The position numbers and the translations under genes were made by a program. A stretch of 64,000 bases of DNA from Leguminivora glycinivorella (lineage: Eukaryota > Arthropoda > Insecta > Lepidoptera > Tortricidae). Where the stretch lies: contig NC_062975.1 of the NCBI RefSeq assembly GCF_023078275.1, forward strand, positions 7,849,141-7,913,140, given 5' to 3'. Shown here in pieces: positions 33,602 through 45,389 of this stretch. Within the stretch, counting starts at the first letter, position 1, and each line of letters opens with the position of its first letter. The notes below the pieces were generated by a model. That model saw only the letters and a program-made list of their open reading frames with translations. It was not told the DNA's origin and ran no database searches.

Positions 33602-34860
33602 TTGGGTTGGCACAAAAGTAATAAGACACTTGGTTTACGTTTTATATTTTTTATTGTTATTACAATACAAAAAGCTTAGTCGATGATGTAATCACCATTA
33701 GCATCTATGACTTCTTGCCAACGATTCGGCAAAGTTTGGATGCCTTTCGCCCAGAACTCTGATGGCTGTGCCTCGAAAAAGTTGTTCATCTCCACCTGTA
33801 CATCATGATGGAAATCATTGAATTGTTTACCCCGCAAATGTCGTTTCAGGGCTCTAAACAAATGAAAGTCTGATGGTGCGAAGTCTGGAGAATAAGGTGG
33901 GTGGGGTATCGTCTCCCAGCCCAAGTTCTGCAGCTGTTGGCGAACAGTAGATGTGACATGAGGTCGAGCGTTATCATGTAGTAAAATTACAGTGGCTCGT
34001 CTTCGTCGTTTTTTCTTGATAGCAGAAGATAGTTCGGTGAGCTGTGTTGAATATTTGTTAGCGTTTACAGTTTCATTGTGTAATAGTTCATGAAACAGCA
34101 TGCCTTGCGAGTCCCAGAAACAACAAAGCAAAACTTTTAAGCGGTTCTTTTGACTCAGCTTCGGTTGAGTTGGTGGCGTTTCTTCTCGAGGCAGCCAAAA
34201 AGCACGACGTGTATCGCTCTCATAATAAATCCATGATTCATCTCCCGTAACCAGATCAGTCAAAAACTCTTTACGTCGGGGTCGCAGCAAAAGTGATTGA
34301 CAGATGGCGACACGGACTGCACGACTGGCGTCGGTAAGGATGTGCGGTACCCATCGAGCCAAAACTTTTTGATACCCAAGCTCATGCAGATGGTATTCCA
34401 CAGCGTGGTGACTGCAGTTAAGTGCTTCCGCTAATTTACGAGTAGTAGCATCAGGATTCGACAGTAGTTCGCGGCGTAAATCGTCATCATTGAATGCAGG
34501 TGGTCGCCCTGAGCGTGACTGACTTTCAAGGTTCCTGTCTCCTGATTTAAAACGGTCAAACTATCTGGACACCGTGGCATGGCTTGTACTTCCAGCGCCC
34601 AATGCAGTGTTGATATTGTCAGCCGCAGCCCGTGCACTGTGGCCTAACAAGTACTCGTATAAGTAAAGTGTTCGAACTTGTCGCTCGTCCATTTTATTTC
34701 AATCTAACTAAACCAATCACGAAGGCGGCTTTATATACCCTCACATTAGAAGTACCTAGAATGTTCTACAACATACTAGAATATTATCGAAAACAATTAA
34801 CTTAAGAAAGGAAATGTATAGAGTTTTGTAGAGTGTGTCATTACTTTTGTGCCAACCCAA
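33602..34860 (-). mobile_element. Tc1/mariner-family element (mariner), 1.26 kb
   Basis: The terminal inverted repeats start TTGGGTTGGCACAAAAGTAA at both ends and are flanked by a TA target duplication (33,600-33,601 and 34,861-34,862). The length and gene content match a full-length mariner. The transposase frame has one premature stop, so the copy is inactive as it stands. Confidence 0.92.
33676..34692 (-). pseudogene. Mariner transposase with one nonsense codon
   Basis: The ATG at 34,692 opens a 338-residue frame ending at 33,676, the usual mariner length. Codon 44, at 34,563-34,561, is TAG, inside the N-terminal helix-turn-helix region just before FDRFKSGD. The remainder is open: VTGDESW carries the first catalytic aspartate, LLHDNARPH the second and YSPDFAPSDFHLF the third. 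Exactly 34 residues stand between the second and third, as in the mariner DD34D signature. The transposase would cut and rejoin DNA at the terminal repeats. Translation could also start at an internal Met after the stop, but that product would lack the first DNA-binding domain. Confidence 0.92.
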
Positions 34861-34889
34861 TATATACCTACTTTCTTCAACAAAAAATG

Positions 34890-34980
34890 TTGACGACCGG
34901 TATGGCCCATTTGGTAATTTAGTAACCCTACCTGTTATGCCAACGATCCTGACTTTGAATCCTGGTAAGAGCGCCTAAGA
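34890..34980 (+). repeat. Degenerate SINE head
   Basis: GGCCCATTTGGTAATTTAGT and CTTTGAATCCTGGTAAG resemble the A-box and B-box region of the SINE family seen at 6043, with substitutions. Confidence 0.4.
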
Positions 34981-35715
34981 TATTTTGTGTGACACTGAAT
35001 GAATTTATGTAAAAAGAAAATACGAAAACCAGGGAGGAATGAGGGCTATGGTTGTAAATATGGATGGAAACTCGATCGATTGCTCTTAACGATGTCGAAA
35101 ACCAATTAAATCTCGGTAATCCTCTGGCCAGGCTCGTAATCTGCCATCAACGTCATCCTCAGTGCGTCAGCTTGACACGAGTGGCGCCACGAGCGAAATC
35201 ACAAAGTCAAACGTCGATTGGGATGTTTTTAAAAGATTGGCAAAAAGTGGAGGACTTTTGAGTGGGAATTTGTTTGTCAAATAAAATGTATTGTACCTAT
35301 ATTCCATCAGATTTAGCTCATTTTCCTCCACGCGTCAGCTTGACACGAGTGAAGCCACAAGACCAAAAGTCAGAATTAGGTACAAAATCGAACGTCGCGT
35401 CGATTCGAATTTTTTACCGATTTTTAGATTGACATTGAAAATGTCAAAAAACATGTTAATTACATAGCTTTTATATTGGAAGGCTCATTTATTATTTGAG
35501 GGTTCAAAGGTGGGCTTCAAACCAACTGCAACTTGTTATATCGGAACTGCAATCGGTCTGCGTCGGCGTGCCTTTTCCATACAAGGTGAATTAAAACCTG
35601 CAAATGTAAAATCTTCGTAAAACATACTTATTTTTTTAGTGTTAAATCGTTATAATTTTTTTATCAGTATTTAAACTACAGTAAATATTAGCTCAAAAAG
35701 CTTTTTTCAGTACAG

Positions 35716-35890
35716 ATGGTGTTTTTTTACGCACTAGTGCGAGAAGTGGTTCATTATATGCCAGGTCGAAACTTCGGAGGCTCATCTGTACTGAAAAACG
35801 TCGTACGATACACGTGCAAAAAGGAAATTCGTAACTCGTGTCGATTTAAAACACTCCCTTTTTTACGCACTTGTATCGTAATGTACTATT
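35716..35890. repeat. Dispersed repeat, ACGTCGTACGATACACGTGC family
   Basis: Contains CGCACTAGTGCG, GTCGTACGATACACGTGC and CACTTGTATCGTAATGTACT. Related pieces lie at about 37,600-37,690 and 43,190-43,395. The 78-codon frame is repeat-derived. Confidence 0.55.
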
Positions 35891-36426
35891 ATATTCTGCT
35901 CATACTCAGGCACATAATTAATCCTTGGTTTTTTATCCGTTTAAAACAATAATCGTAGATGCTTATCCCTAGTCACAAAATCTACGACCAATGAAGAAAT
36001 CTGTAACCCATTTTTATCGTACGCTTTTTATGCCCTATCATTATATTTACGGGCCATAATCCATTGATGTTTCATTAAGAGAACTCCAACCATAGGCCTA
36101 TAAAAGTATTCATGGCGCTCATCGGTACCATTTACTCTCTTTACTGTTCTATGAAGAATATTAAATGAAGTAAATTTGCTATAAAAACATTTGAACAAGA
36201 CGCTGTTTTACCTTTTCTGCCTTCCCATGGAGATTTTTACGATGAGCATGGTTTTATTACGTACCGTTGATAAGTCAATGGGGTTCTTTTTTCGTAATGT
36301 TGTCATTATCATTTCGTTTCTTTTCCAGCCACTTTGTTTTACATTTTGTCAATGGTGTGTGCAATACATATTTTATTTTTATTTTTTGTTTTTCGTGCAA
36401 TTGGAATGTGAGCTATTTTTTTTATT

Positions 36427-36723
36427 TTAAAAGTTGTCCACCCCACTTTTTTAGATTTGTAATTTTTTATGTGGTTTCCACTCAGAATCGGGATGTCTTT
36501 CCATCCTAATAGGAGAAAAAAGTGTCTCAAGGTTTTTTTCCCATTCCGTTATCATTTTTTCATATATTTTGTATGGCGGTAACAGAATTGAAGGTTTGAA
36601 AAATGTATGGAAATCTTGGGACATTTTTTTTCTCTATCATGATCGAAAGACCTCACGATTCTGACTATGAATCGCGTAAAAAATACACATGTTACAAAAA
36701 AGTGGGGTGGACAATTTTGAAAA
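36427..36723. mobile_element. Inverted-repeat element with TTGTCCACCCCACTTTTTT ends
   Basis: AAAAGTTGTCCACCCCACTT at the left returns inverted as AAGTGGGGTGGACAATTTT at the right. The interior adds a second imperfect inverted pair around AAGTGTCTCAAGG and CTTGGGACATT. It is non-coding. Confidence 0.75.
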
Positions 36724-37272
36724 AAAAAAATGGCCCATGTTATAAAAGTCATTTAAAAAATATATACTTAAATTTCTCAGATATATGTTTGCCAGAAAGT
36801 ATTACATAATAATTATGCAATAATTTAAATGAGCAATCATACACATTTTCATTATTGCCAAACTAAAATTGAAACAGCTGAATAATAAATACAGGTGATT
36901 TTGAAAGTAATAGACAACAATCTGAAATCCCAAAAAAAAATTTGCTCTTTCATACATTTTGACTGCCGGGATGCCGCTCATTTCTATATGAACAGCCTAT
37001 TTTTTTCCCCGATTTCAGCGTTAGTGCCACAATAAAAGTAATTCATTATGAAATCAAAAAGTCACTATGCCATGTTTGGCTAATACAGAATAATCCTGTA
37101 TAACAAAACCCTTAAAATCCTTCAATATTACTTGCAAGGTCAAAGGTAAAAGTGAAGAGTAAATGTTTAAGTATTGGATGAAGTCGTTTAATGAGCCTTT
37201 GAGCAATCAGACGTGACGAGCCGCAGCAGCTTTCGGAGTGCTGGGATAATACTGATAGCAGCCGATTCGGAT

Positions 37273-37375
37273 TAGGGATGTCACGAATGTCGCATGTGTC
37301 ACATTCGCGAATGCGAATGCGAATATTCAGAATGCGAATGTGCGAATGCGAATGCAAATATTCGTAACATCCCTA
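37273..37375. mobile_element. Short hAT-like MITE with 8-bp target duplication
   Basis: The ends TAGGGATGT and ACATCCCTA are inverted, and perfect 8-bp duplications ATTCGGAT flank them (37,265-37,272 and 37,376-37,383). The interior is a run of GCGAATGC and GAATATTC units. The ends resemble those of the 505-bp MITE at 5838, so both may use the same transposase. Confidence 0.85.
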
Positions 37376-37379
37376 ATTC

Positions 37380-38029
37380 GGATCTACTATTTTGGTAATG
37401 TTTATAAGCTAATTTTGATATATGACCTTCCGGCGCAGCCGAATGGCAATCGTCACTTACAAATAGTGCGACCATGCTTATACTCTCTGTCGCGCCAATA
37501 CGCAAGAGTGATAGAGATAAATATCTACGAAACAGATATTATCGTGAGCGTTTGGCTACGTACTTTCGTCCGTATATAGGGCGTATATTTCTTGTAAGGT
37601 CCAAACTTCAAAGGGCCATATGTACTAAAACACGTCGTTCGATTCATGTGCGAAGAGCCTCTTTTTCGCACTCATATCGTAATGTACCTACACTCAATGT
37701 ATGTATATATGTTCACTCAATTTAATCATAGTGAATTCTATGAATATCTATTCATAAGACTGATTTAGACTCGACGTAATTATATTATCTATTTTGTAGG
37801 TGACTTGAGGACGGTGATTTATGGTTATTTATTCAGGCTGCAGTTAACCATTAGTAAGTATGTAAATTGTCAGTTTAACTTAAACATATGTTACCTTAAA
37901 TATTCCGTATTCTGGTGTTTTCATTAAATTATAGGGCAGATAATAGATAAAAACGGACATCAATAACTATGCGTAATATTTTATTGAATTAATACGTCAA
38001 TCTATGCATAATAATTTTATTTCTCTAAT
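37380..38029. other. Intergenic, downstream of the receptor exon
   Basis: Holds a piece of a dispersed repeat (37,600-37,690). On the minus strand, AATAAA at 37,985-37,980 could be the polyadenylation signal for the receptor gene. Confidence 0.4.
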
Positions 38030-38992
38030 TTATAGTTTTGTTGACATTCTACTATTAACACGACCACTTATTTGACTAATGACCCTTTCATTCTTCGGAG
38101 CGAACTTCCAAAGTTGCCTCGTCTTGGCATTTCCAAATACCCAAAACGTCGCAGAAAACGCGAACTGGTAAAGAGAGAGAATATTAGATGTCACGTATAT
38201 GCCTTGTACGAAGATCGGGGCCGTCACCTGCTTGTTAATAAGTATTATGTGAATCATCCTGTATATATCCATGAACAATAATTGAAAAGAGAACACGAAT
38301 ATCAACCAAACCATTACAAAAATTATTCTTCGATTATTTCGATTTCTTACGTTTGTCTTTAAAACCGACCGTAAACTCATAGAGAGAAGAATACCATTAG
38401 CACACAAAATAGGCCACTTCATAAAAACGTAATATACTAAGTGCACTTCCAGGTAAGAATTCCTGAAGACATACACTCCTGTATTGAATATAAACGCCGA
38501 TATAATTGGGACTCCCCAGCCAAACATAACAGTCTTCCAAACGCTGTTCTTCTGAGTTTGAAAAACTTTCACTAAGCTTTCATATATCTGCTTACTAAAA
38601 ATAGTCATCCAGATGATGAATGCCATTTCTGTGTATATCAGTATATACGACATAGACATCTGACGACGGATATGAAAATTTTCGTCGTATATCTCTATGA
38701 GTCCGAAAATGTTCCGCACATTGTTGAAATACCTCAAAAGGACGTAAAGAAATCGAGCCATAATGAAGTGAAGCAGGACTTGGTTCTTGTATATCTGTCT
38801 CCATTCTGGGAAGAGGATGGCGGTCAGGAACAGAAGGACTAGAGCAGTGGCGGATAGTCCAATCCCCAAACTGCTGGTGACGAGTGTAATGACGGTGCCA
38901 ACTGTAGTTTTATTGTTTGGAGCATAAATGACCTGCCCTTGGTCTATATCCCACGTTATACTCAAGTTCCCAAAAATACGTCTGCATTGTTC
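38030..38992 (-). CDS. Seven-transmembrane receptor, C-terminal exon (secretin/Methuselah-like)
   Basis: A 311-codon open frame on one exon. Seven hydrophobic segments lie near residues 22-52, 62-80, 104-123, 143-167, 176-202, 212-238 and 252-277, followed by a basic cytoplasmic tail. The FGWGVP motif in TM4 is a class B (secretin, adhesion and Methuselah) signature. The frame has no ATG near its N-terminus: residue 1 is encoded by TTG, and the open frame extends upstream to about 38,992 with CRRIFGNLSITWDIDQG, which resembles the end of a hormone-receptor domain. The full gene must therefore have upstream exons. Class B membership is fairly safe; the ligand is unknown. Confidence 0.75.
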   Translation of the reverse strand, partial: EQCRRIFGNLSITWDIDQGQVIYAPNNKTTVGTVITLVTSSLGIGLSATALVLLFLTAILFPEWRQIYKNQVLLHFIMARFLYVLLRYFNNVRNIFGLIEIYDENFHIRRQMSMSYILIYTEMAFIIWMTIFSKQIYESLVKVFQTQKNSVWKTVMFGWGVPIISAFIFNTGVYVFRNSYLEVHLVYYVFMKWPILCANGILLSMSLRSVLKTNVRNRNNRRIIFVMVWLIFVFSFQLLFMDIYRMIHIILINKQVTAPIFVQGIYVTSNILSLYQFAFSATFWVFGNAKTRQLWKFAPKNERVISQISGRVNSRMSTKL

Positions 38993-38998
38993 CGCTCA

Positions 38999-39062
38999 CT
39001 CAGTAACGCCACTTCAAATTTTTCCTGGACACTGCCGTGGGACAGATCTTTTTATGAAGCTT
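38999..39062 (-). pseudogene. Possible upstream receptor coding in another frame
   Basis: Minus strand DNA reads KICPTAVSRKNLKWRY and then a stop. The CP...LKWR pattern is what precedes AEQCRRIF...W in a hormone-receptor domain. It is in a different frame from the receptor exon. A frameshift, a tiny intron or chance are all possible. Confidence 0.3.
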
Positions 39063-40255
39063 CTGGCAACCTTAAGTTTTTATATTCATAAATTGTTCAC
39101 TTATCACGCTAACTATGTAATTATATTTGTCCATTATAACAATTGAATAAATATTGTTTGTGTTACCGAACAGTAACAACACAATTTATGAACTGATGTG
39201 TTTTTGATGTTTATCGCCATAATTTGATATGAAAAGCAATTGGTTGATAGCGGCATAATTTATCATGTAGTGATAAGATTAGCTATTTCATTAGGAGGGG
39301 TATAGGTTCATAATATTTTTGGTAGTCCAGTACAAGTGTTTATCAATTATCTTAATTAGATATAGACTAGACGTAATTATTTTGCTTCTTCTTTTTGCGT
39401 TTTCCCGTTGCATATTATATATCATAGGCTCTGCTTTTGACTATCAAATTCTAATAATTGTCACTAGTTTTTGTCTAAAATATTGCTATCTGATTTTCAA
39501 CACTTAATACTCTCTCTAGACCTAATTGGGATAAGTTGATGGGCTTTCCACAATATTGTTTTTTCACCGAAGTGCGATTAGTAAATATTGGATGAGTTAT
39601 ACAATAAAATCTTTAGAGCGAGACTGGCGATCGAACCCGTGATCTCTCGTTCGTGGTTTTCTTGTCAAACCCTTACTACTGCCCCTCAAATGTTTGCTTT
39701 AAGGTTGATTTTATAAAAAATATAATATTGATCTGATAGACATTAGACAACCAACCTTATAGCAGAATGGATTTACCCAAGTTTGAAGGTAAGCAACACA
39801 TATATTGATGTATGTAGGTGTTATACTAGTAAATAAAAATGCATTTTAGAAACACAGAGAATATATTTTCAGATATAACACCACGACAGGTCAAAAATAA
39901 AGTTTATATAGGAGGAATACGAAACAATAAATATATAAAATTTTACATACAAATAGTCAACAAGGTGACAGTGCCCAACGATCTTTATATTTATTATATT
40001 ACTGAGTAGGGCACATAAGAGATTATTGTTGCAGATAAAAACATCTTGCTAAAAGTTACCGCTGCCACTTTGCCGTCGATTTTCACATTGGTATGGTTTA
40101 CTTGATTGGATAAAAAACATAATATAATTATTTATTACATTACCATTCTATGTAGGTAAATGCACAAATATGGTAGATACATCAGGTTTTCGATATTTAT
40201 TTCAATTAAACAAAATTATCGTGCATCAGCAATTTTATTTCCTATTTATTTGCAC
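39063..40255. other. Intergenic, no gene seen
   Basis: AT-rich. A relic of the TTGATTTTATAA and CCTTATAGCAGAATGG repeat lies at about 39,700-39,780 and is better preserved at 59,168-59,258. Confidence 0.4.
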
Positions 40256-40400
40256 ATTTGTGAGTATATTTAGTAAAACGTCCCACTTTGTCGGTTACCA
40301 TTAAGGCGAGATTTGCTTGTATCTTTATATGAATAAACTGACAAAGCGGCTTTATAGCAATCGACAAAGTGGGACGTTTTCCCGCGCACACTCACATTTA
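40256..40400. mobile_element. MITE with ACGTCCCACTTTGTCG ends (copy 2)
   Basis: Has the same inverted ends and core as 32,990-33,127, in the same orientation, with a few substitutions. Confidence 0.85.
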
Positions 40401-42377
40401 TGAAGAATTCAGTTCTTAAAGTAGAAAGTCAAATTTTTGTTCCTACAAATAAGTGCAACTACTTATAAGATATTATTGCATTTTCTAATTAAATGTAGAA
40501 ATACTATCAACCACTACACATTTATGTAAATGCAACTAAGTTTATTATTAATTTATTCTAATGTAAAGATTCACTGCAAAAGATTTGTCACAAGTTATAG
40601 TAGTAGGTACATTAGTTACAAGTTTAGGTTGGGCCTGATTATTACTGAATAAACAACTACATAGTCATTTTCATTTATATTTGTTGACAGTATCAATAAT
40701 TATTATATTAGAATATCCTGGTGCCAAGCTTTGTTTATTTCCAGCCAGGTTTTTGAAATTGCAGAAATAAAGCACTAGGAGCTGACACAAATCTGTACTC
40801 TAACAAACTATCGGTAGGTACTCAACGTTCGTCTGACATGCGGCCCGATTCGAATTTTAATATACTCTGAATATTGGATTAGATACGATATGGATCGGAT
40901 ATGTATTATTAGTGTAGATGTTTTCATTATTTGAAGAATCGTCACTTTTGACACTGATCGATAGATATCATATCGCATATCGTATCTTACTCACATCTTG
41001 AAAGCGTTGTTCGAATAGGTACGACAGTCACAGATTACAATGTTCAGACCATTTGCTAGATATATTTAAAATTCAGCCAGCTCAGTGTTGTCGCAAGCAA
41101 ATTAAATGATCTGAAAGTTATGAGCGCCCGTTGTAAAATCCCTGCGTTGAATTTTTATGCATTCTGGCCTTAATCTGGTCTAAGTTTATAGAGCGACCTA
41201 GAACAAGTTACCTCGCATAATGTAGTATATAAGGCGTCATAAAAATATTTTGACCAAGTTCATCCTAGTTTCCTTTTATCTTTGACGTAAAGGAAAACAT
41301 TTTTTTTTTAAATAAGTATGTAAGTCTTAAGTTTATTTTTTTCGTTTGCGCCTTATGTCACTGAGTAAGTAAGTAGTGATGACGGAAATATAAATTTCCC
41401 TTGAATTTCTAGCACTAACATCTCAAACCCTAGGTTTACTTGCCGGTGTTTCTATTTAGTGTACTACTTGCTATTTCCAAAAGGTGTAGTCACACAGACA
41501 CTATAGCTGCAATCGCGTGTTAAAAATTCTGAGGAACGAGTAAACCAGACTAGCTTTCAGCGCTTCAGATAAGTGATTATTTTCTTACATTTAATTTCAT
41601 ACACTTTAAATATATCTATTGTATGTTGAATATAATGTGTACTTATGTAGAAGTCTTTATAAGGGATCACAGCTTGGAAAACACTAGTTCTACTTTGACC
41701 AAGGAAATTATGGCAGTGACGATTGGGGCTTGCCAAATAATTTAACCTGCATACATTTTGTGTTTTTTTTTAGATGGAATTGACAATTATATAAAATGTA
41801 ATCAATTATTCACAGATTTATATTGCTATAATTTCCTTCGATCAAGGATCGTTTAATTGAAGGGTACAATTTTTATTCTAACAAGCTACTTTTTAATTAC
41901 AACAATAATAAGTCTTAAAATTATGACTTTGAGTATGTATGTGTACTGTGTAGGTTTAGTGTAAAAGGAATCAGTAACCAACAATGCTATCTTAATAGGT
42001 CTTAAATTTTTTGTTAACTAAATCAATTGCTTTTAAAACGTGAAAAGAACTGGTAGGTATTACAGTTTTTTCTAAACGTTAAATAAGTTATTTCTACACG
42101 ACTAAATTGATATATTATTTACGTTTTACATTAACAACAAAAAATATCACAACGTGAAATGAATTCTACTCTTACAAGACACGAAGCGCAACACACTGCG
42201 CTCGATTTTAATTTATTTAATTATATTAATTTTAAGTTACGTTTATCTTAATGAGGACCAGTTTCTAATCAAGGTTTGGATTTTATAAGTATTATCTTAA
42301 CAAAACAATGGAAATTTACTCGTACCTAAATATTGGGATTTTCGCTTAATTCTCATAGTGAGAGTTACTATAGTATA
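40401..42377. other. Intergenic, no gene seen
   Basis: AT-rich. No splice-supported exon or long frame. A stretch at 41,640-41,840 may be an old repeat. Confidence 0.4.
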
Positions 42378-43078
42378 CAACGTGTTACACCATGCACTGA
42401 AAACCAGAAAACAGTTTGTTCAGAATCAAGAGTAGAATCGATTACGCTATATTTTAATGCAGGTTATTTTTTGTATTTAGTTTTCATTTTTTGCGTGCCA
42501 GGTCTAAAAGTTACAAAAGCAAAAGTTACTACAGTATCTCTGATAGAGGATTGCATACTTGGTAATGTTTTAATACTGGCTGTTCTTTTTATTAAAGATT
42601 GAATTTTTAAAATTTCGCTCTTCAGGCTCAGTGATAAGGTTCAATTTATCATGGCGAAAATACGACAGGTCAGTCCCTGTTACTACAAAGCGAATGTCAG
42701 TTGCCAATGTCACTACCGTATTTCAGGCAATAAGGGCTGTTTTTCTTACAATTTGTAACAAACTATCGCCTTATCGACTTTTGTTCTAAACCCAGTTTGT
42801 ATGACTGACAATTGATAAGATACCTAAAGCCTTATGCCTTTGCAATAAGGATTACGAATTGCCAGTAATCTGTTTGGACCACGATGATACACTAACACGG
42901 CACGCATACGTAATCAACGAACGTAGAGTTACTAATCAACTAGACTTACGAAAATAAAAGAAACAGCAATATCTTTGGAAATAATAGGCCGATTTAAGAA
43001 TAAATATTCTAGACTAACTCTAAATAATAAAAATCTGTTGGGGTGTCTGAGGTTTTCAGTGGTTGGTGTAACACGTTG
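42378..43078. mobile_element. 700-bp inverted-repeat element, CAACGTGTTACACCA ends
   Basis: CAACGTGTTACACCATGCAC then TGAAAACC at the left returns inverted as TTTTCAGTGG, then TTGGTGTAACACGTTG at the right. No transposase. The 89-codon frame that overlaps the left end is not credible as a gene. Confidence 0.75.
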
Positions 43079-43189
43079 TTTATCATCCTAGGAAAATAAA
43101 ACTGAATGTTGAAAATTGGTATGATTTCCGCAATGTTCATCTGATAATATAATCGTAGCATTTTTTCAAATCATTAAAGTGCATATTAT

Positions 43190-43395
43190 GGTTCTAATAT
43201 ATCGCACTAGTGCTTTATGTGCTTTATGTCTAAACATCGAAAAGCCGTAATATGCACTCTAAAACGTCATACGATATACATACAAAAAGGGAATTCGTAA
43301 TGCGTGTCGATTTAAAACACTTCCTTCAGTCACGTTTTACTTTATTCAAACTGAGTTCGAATTTCCTCTTTTCTGCATTTGTATCGTAATGTACA
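43190..43395. repeat. Dispersed repeat, TCATACGATATACATAC family
   Basis: Contains CGCACTAGTGC, GTGTCGATTTAAAACACTTC and GTATCGTAATGTAC, as in 35,716-35,890. Confidence 0.5.
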
Positions 43396-43398
43396 GTC

Positions 43399-43524
43399 AA
43401 CCAATTGGAACCCTAAGCCACTCTACAACCATGTCAAAAACACAAGCAGTAAGAAATTTCTTACAATCTGATTTATAACGTCACTATGACATAGTTCTAC
43501 AGTGGCCTGGGGTTCCAATTGGTA
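43399..43524. mobile_element. Small MITE with CCAATTGGAACCC ends
   Basis: ACCAATTGGAACCCTAAGCC, then ACTCTAC at the left returns inverted as GTGGCCTGGGGTTCCAATTG at the right. It is non-coding. Confidence 0.8.
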
Positions 43525-43975
43525 TGATATTCATAAACAAATACTTAATGATCATATGCTCTTCTCACTCTCTTTGGTATTAGTGTTATATAAGATAGAC
43601 GTAGCAGTAAAATTACATACGTATGTTAAAATTCGATGTACAATAGAAACTGGTCCAGAAATAATAGAAGCTACATCTAGAAGATCACATTGCAAGAGGC
43701 AGGAGTTCTACGTACTAAATAGGTACTTAGCTATGTTTAATAAATCATTTCAAAAAGGATCCTAAATAGTTATAGTCTGTATTTTTAGGCATTCGAAAAA
43801 AATGTAAACAAAATCTACCCACAAAATGCTCTAAAGGTTGGTTGGAAGGTTGAAAGGCAAAAGGTTGAAGGTAAATTTACAGCATTAAACGACCAAATAA
43901 GAAAGTTAAAGACAGGTCACTCAGTGACTATCAGCTTGGTTTTTATATTTGGTTGGTGAAGCGAAAAATGTTGTA

Positions 43976-44130
43976 ATACATACATACAATCAGGCCTGTT
44001 TCCCAGAGGGGTAGGCAGAGATCACGGATTTCCATTTACTACGATCCTGAAAAACCACTTTCACTTCACACACTTTCATAATGTTTCTCATACACGCTCG
44101 TCGGTTTCGAGTAGGTACTTCTGACCTGGC
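43976..44130. repeat. Dispersed repeat, CCCAGAGGGGTAGGCAGAG family
   Basis: Starts ACATACATACAATCAGGCCT and contains CCCAGAGGGGTAGGCAGAG. It is related at its start to the repeat at 10,600 but diverges afterwards. Confidence 0.55.
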
Positions 44131-44673
44131 CTTTTTGTAACTACCCGAAAATTTACAAATTATTTGATTACGTTCTTTTAAATACCTAAGAGTAGGTACA
44201 GACTATGAGTCTAATAAATAAACTTACAATTAACTCACCACATGATGTAAAAACAATGATTTTCTTAAAGTATGTACCTAACACACAATATTTTTTGTAA
44301 TAAGAGACCAGCTCTATTAAATAAGCAACTAAAATGATTTTAAGGTGGTACACTTTCATAAAAAAAGAAAACAACTATGTGCGACTATTTACTTTCTAAT
44401 TGGTTTGAGTTAAATTAATAAAAACACTTTACAATTACTATGCAAAAATAAAATAAAAACCTTTTGTAGTTATTGTGTTATAAAAAAAACTGCTCTGCAT
44501 GATTTTTGTATATAAAAAGTATCTTTATTAATTTTCTTCAAATAAAATACTCGAAAATAGGTAGACGTGAACATAATTTTGTACCTAGTAATGGCGTGTA
44601 ATGCCACAAATGACTTAATAATAGGTACGTAGTATCATGAAAATTGAAAAGCGAACCACCTTAGCCGATTGGT

Positions 44674-45389
44674 AGAGGTCGATTCACGACAGGTGGCACA
44701 AATGGAACGAACGAGTGAATGAAAATATGCATGTTTGTGACAGATTATAGTATTTTATGCAACTGGCGTTTAACAGAGGTCAAAAAAGGTGAGTGGCGTG
44801 GGTAACAATTTGAGGCGAAGATGAAAATTGTTAATAAAGACGCCATGAGTATTTTTTTGACTCAAATAATAACCGACATACAATACTTTTTCTACGACGA
44901 TGCACTTAGTTTTTAATAGTTTTCTAGAAAAAAAATCATGAAATTCACACTACGCGAAGGTTTGCACTGCCAGAGTTCGAGCCAGCTGCCCAAAGCCATC
45001 CTACGCCGGCGGGAGCGCACGCGCGCAGTAACGTTATAACAATACGTTGCCATGGTTACAGAGCCAAACAATGCGTTTTCAATTTTTTCATTACTTCGCG
45101 CATGCGCGGGAAGCCGGCGGGGGCTGGCTTTGGGGAATAAACTTTTATGTAGGGTTTTAAATATTTATTCGTGAGTAGAAACACTAATAAAACGGTAGCA
45201 CTTGACTGTTACGATTGTATACCTGGCCGGTTGGCTATCAATTGTCACCATGTCTGTCACGTTCTAACTAGTAGGTATGTAAGTGCGAAAGTGACGCATG
45301 ATATAACAAGTGACAAAAACACGACCATGATACGGCTATATCAAAGCTTTGTTCATTCCGTTCACGCCAGCTCTCATAAATCGACCTCT
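44674..45389. mobile_element. 716-bp element with inverted ends
   Basis: Left GTAGAGGTCGATTCACGACA and right CATAAATCGACCTCTA form imperfect inverted ends about 40 bases long. A smaller related element with both ends lies at about 49,515-49,672. The 82-codon plus frame overlaps the right end and is unlikely to be a gene. Confidence 0.6.
44990..45137. repeat. GC-rich inverted repeat with X-box and NRF-1-like words
   Basis: CCCAAAGCCATCCTACGCCG, then GCGGGAGCGCACGCGCG, returns inverted through CGCGCATGCGCGGGAAGCCG to GGCTTTGGGG. Between or within the arms stand GTTGCCATGGTTAC (45,046-45,059), close to an RFX X-box, and the palindrome GCGCATGCGC (45,098-45,107), an NRF-1/ewg-type site. The inverted arms suggest a MITE. 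A regulatory effect is inference. Confidence 0.55.

Noticed and set aside
38072..38281. Plus-strand frames across the receptor exon
   Set aside because: They are shadows of the seven-transmembrane minus-strand frame.
44940..45140. CpG-rich promoter of a host gene
   Set aside because: The GC-rich stretch is an inverted repeat inside a larger inverted-ended element, and no exon adjoins it. Kept only as a regulatory-motif observation.
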